Positions 1 to 7,248 of a DNA stretch of 64,000 bases are shown piece by piece. The translations under genes were made by a program, and so were the position numbers. The notes beneath the pieces were generated by a model that searched no databases, was not told the DNA's origin, and worked only from the letters and a program-made list of their open reading frames with translations. Position 1 is the stretch's first letter. Every line of letters begins with the position of its first letter. Source of the stretch: Flavobacterium suncheonense GH29-5 = DSM 17707 (lineage in GTDB: Bacteria; Bacteroidota; Bacteroidia; Flavobacteriales; Flavobacteriaceae); contig NZ_AUCZ01000010.1 in the NCBI RefSeq assembly GCF_000430025.1, forward strand, positions 1 through 64,000, given 5' to 3'.

Positions 1-221
1 CCTCCGGTATTCTGTGCCAAAACCCTCATCGCACCGGGCGCTGAGTTTACCTGAGTGGCAACACCAGTGTAGGTCCACTGTTGTCCTGTTCCAAGCCCAT
101 TGTTTGTCACGGTCCAGCCGGCCGGAATGGCAGCTGTCGCATCAAAATTTTCCGAAAACACCTGAGAATACCCAAGCATGGAAAATAACGACATTGCAAT
201 TAACAATGTAATTTTTTTCAT
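1..221 (-). CDS. Secreted protein, N-terminal part (runs off left edge)
   Basis: The first 73 codons are visible and the gene continues beyond the left edge. The product begins with a classical signal peptide (MKKITLLIAMSLFSMLGYSQ, with predicted cleavage after the YSQ-type end that is typical of Flavobacteria). The mature part starts VFSENFDATAAIPAGWTV, followed by a Gly/Gln/Trp-rich stretch and MRVLAQN. A start of the form xxENFD...(I/L)PxGWTV is characteristic of the choice-of-anchor J type beta-sandwich domains in type IX secretion cargo, so I infer an exported and probably type IX secreted protein. The sorting domain would lie outside the window. The ATG at 221 has a Bacteroidetes -7 box 30 bases upstream. 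Function is unknown. Confidence 0.75.
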   Translation of the reverse strand, partial: MKKITLLIAMSLFSMLGYSQVFSENFDATAAIPAGWTVTNNGLGTGQQWTYTGVATQVNSAPGAMRVLAQNTG

Positions 222-250
222 AATTATTGGTTTAGTTGTAGTTTAGTTCT

Positions 251-258
251 CAAATTTA
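251..258 (-). promoter_or_regulatory. Probable -7 promoter element of the left-edge secreted protein
   Basis: TAAATTTG on the minus strand matches the Bacteroidetes -7 consensus TAnnTTTG and lies 30 bases upstream of the ATG at 221. A clear -33 TTTG at normal spacing is not present; the nearest TTG is about 24 bases further upstream. Confidence 0.4.
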
Positions 259-526
259 AACCAAATGCCCTAAAAAAATTGTCAAAAATTCAAATATCAC
301 AAAAACAACAAAAAACAAACATTTAACAAAGAATTATTATTTATTTCACAGATATTGAACAATTGACAGGGGCTATCACTGCTTTTTTAAAAGAATTTTC
401 GTCTGTTTTGTGAAACTAAGGAATGACCCTGAAAAATAATTAGTAAGAAAAAATTCTACACAATACAGAGAAACCATCTTACCAAATGGCTCCGCTGTAA
501 AACTTTACAAATTTTTACAATCCGGT
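259..526. other. Intergenic AT-rich spacer
   Basis: Between the left-edge gene and the terminator of the EnvC-like gene is an A/T-rich stretch with A- and T-runs. I see no open reading frame, hairpin or further consensus promoter in it. Confidence 0.5.
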
Positions 527-571
527 GTAACAAAAAAGCCGCTTCTGATTTAGAAACGGCTTTTTTGTTAC
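527..571 (-). terminator. Rho-independent terminator after the EnvC-like gene
   Basis: A perfect 15-bp inverted repeat (GTAACAAAAAAGCCG / CGGCTTTTTTGTTAC) with a 15-base loop overlaps the stop codon at 568-570. On the minus strand the GC core is followed by a T-run, so it ends the long operon that starts near 7005. Confidence 0.85.
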
Positions 572-1809
572 ATATTATTAATCCAGCTTTGCGGGTTGAG
601 GGTCGTGGTATTCTGGAAGACCATAAACTTCATGACCGCTTTCCCGGAAGAACTGGTGTGAATTCGGCCAATACTCTGCTTGGCATTTACTTTATCCCCT
701 TTCGAAACGGAAACGCTGCTTAAATTCTGATACACCGTAATAAATTCGCCATGTTGGATGTAAACGGCTTTATTGTTGGCATTTATTACCTGAACCTGCA
801 ACACTTCCCCGCCAAAAACAGCTCGTGCATTGGAACCCGGCTCGGTTGCAATCTCTACTCCGGAATTCGTAATCGTTAAATCGGGATAGGCCGGGTGCGG
901 ATGGGTTCCGAAAGCCGAATACACATAGCCTTTTTCCACCGGCCACGGCAGTCTTCCGCGATTGGCTTTAAAATTATCCGACAACAATTGTCCTTCGGTG
1001 GTCAGGACAAACTTGGCTGAGGAGCCTGTATCCGGTTTGGCAATGGTTTTTCCGGATTCTTTGGCTTTCTTGTTGGCGGCGGCAATCGCTTCGCGCACCA
1101 TTTTCTGAATCTGCGCATCGATTTTTCGCGTTTCAGCCTGCATCTTTTTGATTTCCGCCGTGTATTTTTTCTTGTCTTTTTGTACTGCTTTGGCTAATTT
1201 CTCCTGCTCTGCACGGTCTTTTTCGTACTCTTGCTTCTCTTTTTCGCTTTCTATCAGAACTTTTTCTTTTTCCTTCTTCTTTACTTCCAGTTTGTTGGTC
1301 GCGGCTTCCAGTTGCCCGGTCTTGATTTTGATCTCATCGCCCTGCATTTTCCGGAAACTGGCATATTGCTTCATGTACTGCATGCGCTTGTAAGCCTGTA
1401 AAAAATTCTGGGAAGACAGGACAAACATAATGCGGCTTTGTTCCGAACGGCTTTTATAGGATTTGACAATCATTTTAGAATAATCGTCTTTCAGTTCTTT
1501 CAGTTCACGGTTCAGCTTGTTAATTTCCAACTGTTTTAAATAGATATCGTCGGAAAGCAATCGCTTTTGTTTTGCCGTAGTATTGATTAATTTTTCACTC
1601 AGACGGATCTTGGCGTTTTGCTGTGCGATTTGCCCCAGAATATCTTTTTCTTTCTTCTTTTCCATTTGTAACAAACGCTGCATTTCCTGCATTTCTTTTT
1701 GCAATTGGGCTTTTCGTTCCTCCAGTTGGCGTTGTTTGTCATCACTGGGCTGCGCAAACAAAGAAGCGGAAAGACAAAAGAAAAATAAAGTGAAAAGTAG
1801 TTTCTGCAT
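568..1809 (-). CDS. EnvC-like murein hydrolase activator, coiled coil plus degenerate LytM
   Basis: A 413-residue exported protein. Residues 1-20 are a signal peptide (MQKLLFTLFFFCLSASLFAQ). About residues 22-250 are a long Lys/Glu/Gln-rich coiled coil, and about 295-413 form an M23/LytM-type beta domain. The zinc ligands of active M23 enzymes are missing: the first motif reads NSGVEIA where HxGxD is expected, and the last reads VMKFMVF in place of HxHFE. This is the EnvC pattern, a non-catalytic LytM activator of amidases, so I infer a role in septal or envelope peptidoglycan remodelling at the periplasmic face. The ATG at 1809 is preferred over the TTG at 1827 because it directly begins the signal peptide and leaves 20 bases after the DUF4292 gene. 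It is last in its operon. Confidence 0.85.
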   Translation of the reverse strand: MQKLLFTLFFFCLSASLFAQPSDDKQRQLEERKAQLQKEMQEMQRLLQMEKKKEKDILGQIAQQNAKIRLSEKLINTTAKQKRLLSDDIYLKQLEINKLNRELKELKDDYSKMIVKSYKSRSEQSRIMFVLSSQNFLQAYKRMQYMKQYASFRKMQGDEIKIKTGQLEAATNKLEVKKKEKEKVLIESEKEKQEYEKDRAEQEKLAKAVQKDKKKYTAEIKKMQAETRKIDAQIQKMVREAIAAANKKAKESGKTIAKPDTGSSAKFVLTTEGQLLSDNFKANRGRLPWPVEKGYVYSAFGTHPHPAYPDLTITNSGVEIATEPGSNARAVFGGEVLQVQVINANNKAVYIQHGEFITVYQNLSSVSVSKGDKVNAKQSIGRIHTSSSGKAVMKFMVFQNTTTLNPQSWINNM

Positions 1810-1829
1810 GGTTTGAAATTTTGGCAAAT

Positions 1830-2597
1830 TTAATCAATAAATATTTGTTCGTAACCTTCCGGAACATCATACGAAAACGACAGATTCTCATCAAATGTTA
1901 CATTGTTGTAATCAATTTTAATGGTTACTTTTTCTTTTTGCATCGCCTCGATAAAAATCTGAGACGGGTAAATTCCTTTTGGCGATTCTTTGTGTGCCGG
2001 ATAATCTACTGCCACCGATCGCTCTTCATCTTTCTGGGTAATGATTTCCTTTTTCAGCAGAAAATTGGCGCCTTCAAAAAAGAAAATTTTTTCGGTATTC
2101 TTATTGGCCGTATTCTTCAGGACGTGCAGCCCGCTCTCCACGCTCTCTGTGTATTTCCCTTTGGTCAAATCGTCGAGGGCCTGTCCCAGCAAAAGGTTTT
2201 GCACCTTCTGGAAATCAAGGTCGGTTCCCAACCAATTGCTCAGCAACGCATAATTGCCCTGAAAATATTTTCCGTTAATTTTCTCGTAATAGCTCACATT
2301 ATCGGGCGTGATTAAAGCTTTCGCCATGGTGATGCCAAAGAAACGCACGATGATTAATATTTTTTCGTCTTTTTGGATACGCACTTCGGCCGTGACGTTT
2401 TGAGACTGCTTGCTGTCTTCGTAACGCGCACTGGCTCTGAAATTAGCCGTTTTAAAATCTTTTTTATTGGCATAATGGCCATTAATTACAGCCGACAACG
2501 TCGTATTGGCATTCGCAGACTGTTCCGATACGACGCTTTGTTTGGATTTACAGGAGATAATAAGTAAAAGTCCGAAGACTGCTATGATTTTCCGCAT
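1830..2597 (-). CDS. DUF4292-type lipoprotein
   Basis: A 255-residue protein with a lipoprotein signal (LLLIISC, predicted acylated Cys16), then a low-complexity linker and a beta-strand-rich body with repeated hydrophobic/charged alternation. Motifs include VRFFGITMAKALITPDNVSYYEK and NGKYFQGNY segments typical of DUF4292, a LolA/LolB-like family conserved in Bacteroidetes. The likely location is the periplasmic leaflet of a membrane. Known: the family is conserved and fold predictions resemble lipoprotein-handling proteins. Inferred: a possible role in outer membrane biogenesis. Its ATG overlaps the stop of the upstream TPR gene in a TAATG arrangement, indicating translational coupling. No enzymatic motif is seen. 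Confidence 0.75.
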   Translation of the reverse strand: MRKIIAVFGLLLIISCKSKQSVVSEQSANANTTLSAVINGHYANKKDFKTANFRASARYEDSKQSQNVTAEVRIQKDEKILIIVRFFGITMAKALITPDNVSYYEKINGKYFQGNYALLSNWLGTDLDFQKVQNLLLGQALDDLTKGKYTESVESGLHVLKNTANKNTEKIFFFEGANFLLKKEIITQKDEERSVAVDYPAHKESPKGIYPSQIFIEAMQKEKVTIKIDYNNVTFDENLSFSYDVPEGYEQIFID

Positions 2598-3952
2598 TAT
2601 TTTTTCTTTTGTTTAAGTAACTGTTCGGCTTTGGTAAAATGCATTTCCTTGTTCTTGATATCTCCCAAACCGTGGTAGGATTCCCCAAGTTGTATGTGGA
2701 AATTGATTTCCAGATCCGGGTCATTCACTACAAAATCCATTCCTGAATGTAAATATTCGATAGCATCACTGAAATTTTTCAGCTGATTGAGCGCCAAACC
2801 GGCAAAATAATACAAACGCGCGTGGGTTGGAAATATCTCAATATAATCTGTTGCCCTTTTTCGGACTTCTTCATAATTCCCGCTGTCCACATTCGCCTGA
2901 AGCAAAATTTCAATCGTGGCAATGTCGTCTTTGTAACTTTTCAGGGCTTTTTCCAGATAAAAAATAGCGCGGTCCGTTTTCTTTTTGTTCAGGAAGAAGA
3001 TGCCGATTTCTTTATTGACATTCACATCGCCACTGTCTGTAAAATAGTCGGTGGCCATATTGAGTTCGTTGAAAAAGGTATTGGAATTGTTGACGAAAAT
3101 CAAAAATTCATTCAGCACACGATGCTTGATTTTCGAATCGATTTTCCGGCTTTTAAGCACCTTGAACATGGCTTGTGAGGCTTTCTCGCCGTTGTTATTG
3201 TTCAGTTGAAACTTAAATAGGCTCACCTGGGCCCAATCGGAATCCGGAATAGCTTCTTCCAGTTTTTTGGCCACTTCCAGTGCTTTTTCCTCCTGATTGC
3301 CTTCGGAATACAGAAAAATCAGTTCGATGTAATTCTGTTCGTCCTTCGGGTTTTTACGGATGGCTTCTTCCAGATATTCTTTCTGTGGTTTCTTCTGTTT
3401 CGAATTTCCGATGATCTGCATCTTATACAATTCCAGTGTCGAACTGATGCCCACCGTTCTTTCCATTTCTTCAATCAGGAACAAGGCTTTGTCGAACTGC
3501 TGGGTGTACATGTACAGGGAAACCAGATCGTCCTGAAATTTTTTGTCGAACTCAATCAGTTTCTGCACTACGCGGATTGAACTGTTGTAGTCGCGCGTTT
3601 CGTAAAACACGTCATACAGGCCGTTCCAATACCAGCGTTCTTTGGGATTTAACTCGATGGCTTTGTCGAAGGCGCGTTGGGCTTCCGGATAATTTTTCAG
3701 GGAAAGGAAATTTTTCCCCAATTCGTTATACAGCGCTGCATTCCTAGGTTGCATCGCGATGCATTGCTGTATTTCCGCTATGGCCTTGTCGTAGTTCTCA
3801 ATCGCTTTTTGCTTGAGCGACTCGTAGAAATGGTTTTCGAATTCGTCGTTTTTCAAAGCAATATCCTCAGGGTTTATCTGAGCACCGACAAGCATCGGAC
3901 ACCCCAGCAATCCTAAAAACAACAACCCGATTATTTGCTTTTTCAACATCAT
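2597..3952 (-). CDS. TPR-repeat exported protein
   Basis: A 451-residue protein with a signal peptide (MLKKQIIGLLFLGLLGCPMLVGAQ) followed by a chain of about ten tetratricopeptide repeats. Clear examples are AAL..ELGKNFLSLKNYPEAQRAFDKAIELNP near residue 70-105 and ARLYYFAGLALNQLKNFSDAIEYL near residue 375. The Cys in LLGCPM is a possible but weak lipobox. TPR arrays are protein-interaction scaffolds and show no catalysis. It lies between the sugar nucleotidyltransferase and the DUF4292 lipoprotein gene with 3-base and overlapping junctions, so it belongs to a fixed envelope operon. Which partner it binds cannot be told from the sequence. Confidence 0.8.
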   Translation of the reverse strand: MMLKKQIIGLLFLGLLGCPMLVGAQINPEDIALKNDEFENHFYESLKQKAIENYDKAIAEIQQCIAMQPRNAALYNELGKNFLSLKNYPEAQRAFDKAIELNPKERWYWNGLYDVFYETRDYNSSIRVVQKLIEFDKKFQDDLVSLYMYTQQFDKALFLIEEMERTVGISSTLELYKMQIIGNSKQKKPQKEYLEEAIRKNPKDEQNYIELIFLYSEGNQEEKALEVAKKLEEAIPDSDWAQVSLFKFQLNNNNGEKASQAMFKVLKSRKIDSKIKHRVLNEFLIFVNNSNTFFNELNMATDYFTDSGDVNVNKEIGIFFLNKKKTDRAIFYLEKALKSYKDDIATIEILLQANVDSGNYEEVRKRATDYIEIFPTHARLYYFAGLALNQLKNFSDAIEYLHSGMDFVVNDPDLEINFHIQLGESYHGLGDIKNKEMHFTKAEQLLKQKKK

Positions 3953-3955
3953 ATC

Positions 3956-4966
3956 TTATTCCAAAACTGAGTAATCTCCTATACTGATGCTGGTAAATTC
4001 CCCGTTAAACACCGCATGATTTCCAATCATGGCATTGTCCAGATTGGCGTTTTTGATATGCGCATGGCTTTGTACCAAACTGTTTTTAATTTTAGTGTTC
4101 GTCAAATGGGTGGCTTTTCCTAAAGATACATTAGGACCAACCGTTGAATTAATCAAAATTACGTCTTCCCCTATAAAACAAGGTGGAATGATGGTGGAAT
4201 TTTCAATGCGAACCGTGTCTGAAATCAGGTTTTCTCCGTCATGGTGCAGGAAGTTCAGCATTCGTGTATTGGTTTCCACGGTAACGTCTTTGTTGCCGCA
4301 GTCCATCCATTCGTCTACCTTTCCGGGCACAAATTTCAGTCCTTTCTGTTTCATGTTTTCCAAGCCGTCCGTTAATTGGTATTCGCCGCCTTTTACCACA
4401 TTGTTATCCAACAGGTATTGCAATTCCGAACGCAGGGTTTCGCCGCTTTTGAAATAATAGATCCCAATGATGGCCAAATCGGAGACAAACGCCTTCGGTT
4501 TTTCCACGAAATCCACAATCTGTTTGTTTTCATTCAGTTGCACCACGCCAAAAGCGCTTGGATCGTCCACCTGTTTTACCCAAATTACACTGTCGGCTGT
4601 AGTATCTAACGTAAAATCGGCACGAAATAGTGTATCAGCATAGGCTACCACGATTGGCCCGGTCATGCTTTCTTTGGCACACAAAATGGCATGCGCCGTT
4701 CCCAAAGCTTCGTTCTGATAATAAATCTTGCCTTTTGACCCTAATTTTTCGGCAATCGCAATTAAATCGTTTTCCACCGCTTTGCCGAAACTTTCGTGGA
4801 TGATGAACGCAATTTCCTCAATTTCCTGATTGATTACCCCGGCGATGTCTTCCACCAAACGGTGTACAATCGGTTTTCCGGCAATCGGAATTAACGGTTT
4901 TGGTACGGTTAACGTATGCGGACGAAGGCGTGAACCGCGTCCGGCCATAGGTACTATGATTTTCAT
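3956..4966 (-). CDS. Sugar-phosphate nucleotidyltransferase
   Basis: A 336-residue enzyme of the nucleotidyltransferase superfamily. The N-terminus carries the nucleotide-binding signature (GRGSRLRPHT, then PKPLIPIAGKP) and ALGTAHAILCAK follows near residue 90. A metal-binding VAYADTLF segment lies near residue 110 and the family EKP near residue 157. The last 80 residues have isoleucine-rich hexapeptide-like repeats (left-handed beta helix), as in glucose-1-phosphate thymidylyltransferase or GlmU/GlgC-like proteins. It should couple an NTP to a hexose-1-phosphate in the cytoplasm; the exact sugar and nucleotide cannot be assigned. It is distinct from the RfbA encoded at 54479-55336. The gene sits between dut and a TPR gene in one operon. 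Confidence 0.85.
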   Translation of the reverse strand: MKIIVPMAGRGSRLRPHTLTVPKPLIPIAGKPIVHRLVEDIAGVINQEIEEIAFIIHESFGKAVENDLIAIAEKLGSKGKIYYQNEALGTAHAILCAKESMTGPIVVAYADTLFRADFTLDTTADSVIWVKQVDDPSAFGVVQLNENKQIVDFVEKPKAFVSDLAIIGIYYFKSGETLRSELQYLLDNNVVKGGEYQLTDGLENMKQKGLKFVPGKVDEWMDCGNKDVTVETNTRMLNFLHHDGENLISDTVRIENSTIIPPCFIGEDVILINSTVGPNVSLGKATHLTNTKIKNSLVQSHAHIKNANLDNAMIGNHAVFNGEFTSISIGDYSVLE

Positions 4967-4977
4967 ATAATGTATTA

Positions 4978-5045
4978 AAAGATTGAAAAATTAAAAAATT
5001 GAAAAATTCAGGTGAATCTTTAATCGTTTAATCTTTAAATTATAA
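4978..5045. repeat. Low-complexity intergenic tract
   Basis: Short near-tandem units of the form gattgaaaaatt / aaaaaattgaaaaatt followed by aatctttaatcgtttaatcttt fill the gap between dut and the nucleotidyltransferase gene. No promoter or hairpin stands out. It resembles two other degenerate AT-rich spacers in this window (10258-10318 and 23330-23365). Confidence 0.4.
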
Positions 5046-5051
5046 ATCTGT

Positions 5052-5486
5052 TTATTTCACTCCGGTACTGCCAAATCCTCCTGCTCCTCTTGAGGTTTCG
5101 GACAGTTCAACGGTTTCCTGCCATTCGGTGCGTTCGTGCTTGGCAATCACCAACTGGGCAATGCGTTCGCCGTTTTCCACCACAAAAGGTTCGCTGGACA
5201 GATTGACCAGAATCACGCCGATTTCCCCTCGGTAATCCGCATCCACGGTTCCCGGTGAATTTAAGACGGTGATACCTTTTTTGAAGGCCAGTCCGCTTCT
5301 TGGGCGTACCTGGGCTTCATAACCAATCGGCAATTCGATGAAAAGTCCGGTTTTTACTAAGGCTCTTTCCAGCGGTTTTAACGTAATGGGTTCGGCAAGG
5401 TTGGCGCGTAAATCCATTCCCGCCGAAGCATGGGTTTCATAGCTGGGCAAGGGATGTTCTGACGTATTGATGATTTTAATGGTCAT
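5052..5486 (-). CDS. dut: dUTP diphosphatase
   Basis: A 144-residue homotrimer-type dUTPase that hydrolyses dUTP to dUMP and pyrophosphate, keeping uracil out of DNA and feeding thymidylate synthesis. All five family motifs are present in order: [25 protein letters not shown] (with the catalytic Asp-Tyr region), GERIAQLVI and the C-terminal P-loop-like [10 protein letters not shown] that closes over the substrate. Length and termini match the family. The open frame continues upstream into the flippase gene, but the ATG at 5486 begins the conserved MTIKIIN start and is 34 bases past the flippase stop, so the longer reading was rejected. It is in the operon with cell-envelope genes. Confidence 0.95.
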   Translation of the reverse strand: MTIKIINTSEHPLPSYETHASAGMDLRANLAEPITLKPLERALVKTGLFIELPIGYEAQVRPRSGLAFKKGITVLNSPGTVDADYRGEIGVILVNLSSEPFVVENGERIAQLVIAKHERTEWQETVELSETSRGAGGFGSTGVK

Positions 5487-5520
5487 GGTACTGTTGTAAT
5501 AAAGTCTAAAAATAAAAAAA

Positions 5521-6987
5521 TTAAGCGGTTTTTCGTTTAAGAATGCGCAGTAATGTTGCTTTTTCGTTGTAATAGATAAAATAACCGAAAACCAGCATGG
5601 CGGCCAATCCGAAAATATAACTTTCACGGAAACACTCCACGTAAAAAGAAAGTGCAGCCAAAACGGTGGAAACGCCCAAATACCCAAAAATTCTTTTCTT
5701 GTCGTACGGAATCGGATAGTGTTTATTGCCCAGATAATAGGAAATCCCCATCATGGAACCGTACGCGGCCAAGGTAGCTATGGCAGATCCGACATAACTG
5801 AATTTCGGAATCAGCAAAAAGTTGAGCGCCAAGGTCACAACCGCTCCGAAAGCCGAAATGTAGGCACCCACTTTGGTTTTGTCGATCAGCTTGTACCATA
5901 CGGATAAATTGGTGTAAATTCCCAGGAAGAAATTCGCCAGGATAATCAGCGGCACTACTTTCATAGCGTCCCAGTATTCCGGATTCGGCACTAAAACCTG
6001 TTTGATGATGTCGGAGAAAACCACCACACCCAAAAAGATCAGCGACCCGAAAATCACGAAGTATTTGGTTACGGTCGCGTAGGTTTGCGGGGCGTTTTCG
6101 TTTCCGGCGTGACTGAAAAAAAACGGTTCGATTCCAAGTGTATAAGCCGTCCGGTACAACACCATGAACAGCCCGATTTTATAACAGGCGGCATAAGCTC
6201 CAATGTCGGATAAGCTGACGTGCATCCGTTCGAGCAGGATTTTATCGAAATGTTCGTTCACCCCAAAGGCCAATCCGGCAAACAGCACGGGAAGCCCGTA
6301 GGCAACCATCTGCTTCCAGAGCGGCAGGTTAAACTTCCATTTCAGGGTGAAATAATCCGGAACAAACACCAGTACCGTTGCCAAACTCGCCAGCAGATTC
6401 GCTACAAACACATAGCCTACCTGAAAATCCGGAATGTAGAGGCTCTGAAAAAAAGTGTCCGGATGCGATTGTGCCAGCTTCGGAAGGAAAATCAGAAAGA
6501 AAATATTAAGCCCCAGATTAATCAGGACGTTCCCGATTTTGATGACCGCATACCGCATAGGACGCTGGAAGGCGCGAAGCTTGCAAAAAGGCACTACCAC
6601 CAGGGCATCTAACGCTAAAATCCAAATCGTGTAGGTGATGTATTGCGAATCGATGTTTAGAAAAGCCGCCAGACTGTTTTTGAACAAAAGCGACAACCCC
6701 AGAAAGGCTACTGAAGTCCAAAAAATCGAAAGGGTAGTCGTTTCCACCACTTCCTGCTTGTCGTCTCTTTTGTTGTAAAAACGGAAAAAAGCGGTTTCCA
6801 TCCCATAGGATAGCAACACATTGAAAAATACCATGTAAGCAAAGACCACCGTTACCTCACCAAACTCGCTCTTGTTGGGCAGGTATTTTACGTACAGCGG
6901 ATTCAGCAAAAAACTAATCATGCGCGGAAGTACCGTGGCGATTCCGTAGATGAAGGTTTGCTTGAAAAGGTTTTTGTATAAACTCAA
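5521..6987 (-). CDS. Polysaccharide flippase, MOP/Wzx-like
   Basis: A 488-residue integral membrane protein with about 14 hydrophobic helices, in the MOP (MATE-like) exporter superfamily that flips lipid-linked saccharides across the inner membrane. The start [21 protein letters not shown] is the typical opening of Bacteroidetes Wzx-like proteins, and the C-terminal half carries a PolySacc_synt_C-like region. There is no ATG at the 5' end. TTG codons occur at 7005 and 6987; I prefer TTG 6987 ([10 protein letters not shown]...) because it gives the usual family N-terminus. The -7 box at 7013-7020 would place transcription start almost on the other codon. This is the first gene of a six-gene operon. 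The substrate is unknown. Confidence 0.8.
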   Translation of the reverse strand: MSLYKNLFKQTFIYGIATVLPRMISFLLNPLYVKYLPNKSEFGEVTVVFAYMVFFNVLLSYGMETAFFRFYNKRDDKQEVVETTTLSIFWTSVAFLGLSLLFKNSLAAFLNIDSQYITYTIWILALDALVVVPFCKLRAFQRPMRYAVIKIGNVLINLGLNIFFLIFLPKLAQSHPDTFFQSLYIPDFQVGYVFVANLLASLATVLVFVPDYFTLKWKFNLPLWKQMVAYGLPVLFAGLAFGVNEHFDKILLERMHVSLSDIGAYAACYKIGLFMVLYRTAYTLGIEPFFFSHAGNENAPQTYATVTKYFVIFGSLIFLGVVVFSDIIKQVLVPNPEYWDAMKVVPLIILANFFLGIYTNLSVWYKLIDKTKVGAYISAFGAVVTLALNFLLIPKFSYVGSAIATLAAYGSMMGISYYLGNKHYPIPYDKKRIFGYLGVSTVLAALSFYVECFRESYIFGLAAMLVFGYFIYYNEKATLLRILKRKTA

Positions 6988-7012
6988 AGTGTTTTGTTTT
7001 GACAACTCTCAG

Positions 7013-7020
7013 CAAAAATA
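7013..7020 (-). promoter_or_regulatory. -7 promoter element of the flippase-dut-EnvC operon
   Basis: TATTTTTG on the minus strand fits TAnnTTTG. The predicted transcription start near 7006 leaves about 18 bases before the TTG at 6987. No good -33 TTTG is visible at normal spacing. Confidence 0.5.
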
Positions 7021-7171
7021 AGTAATCTGATGGTTTTTAACGTAAAGAATTTCGGGTTTAAACTATTTTCGGAGATTTGCCGCTGCTACGGGAAGTCGAA
7101 ATAACTTTTTACGGCTTTCTGCTTTCCAGGAGCATTCCAAAAGGCAGTCTTTTTCCGGGAATCTTATACTT

Positions 7172-7195
7172 AAAAGCCACCCGAAAAGCCATCCG
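7172..7195. repeat. Direct repeat of two 12-base units
   Basis: AAAAGCCACCCG is followed immediately by AAAAGCCATCCG (one mismatch), about 30 bases upstream of the -7 box of the oligopeptidase gene. It could be a regulator binding site or chance. Confidence 0.35.
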
Positions 7196-7223
7196 AAACT
7201 GCGCTTTCGTACAATACATTGTT

Positions 7224-7231
7224 TATATTTG
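7224..7231 (+). promoter_or_regulatory. -7 promoter element of the prolyl oligopeptidase gene
   Basis: TATATTTG matches TAnnTTTG 17 bases upstream of the ATG at 7249. The -33 element is not clear. Confidence 0.5.
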
Positions 7232-7248
7232 TTCTTATTTTACTGAGT

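Noticed and set aside
568-1809. Active M23 metallopeptidase
   Set aside because: The zinc ligands are replaced (NSGVE for HxGxD, KFMVF for HxHFE), so it is called an EnvC-like activator.
1821-2315. 164-codon plus-strand frame opposite the DUF4292 gene
   Set aside because: It is antisense to a conserved lipoprotein gene and shows no domain or signal of its own.
5487-5687. N-terminal extension of the dUTPase to 211 residues
   Set aside because: It runs into the flippase coding sequence, has an unrelated hydrophobic composition and would exceed the family length; the ATG at 5486 gives the normal protein.
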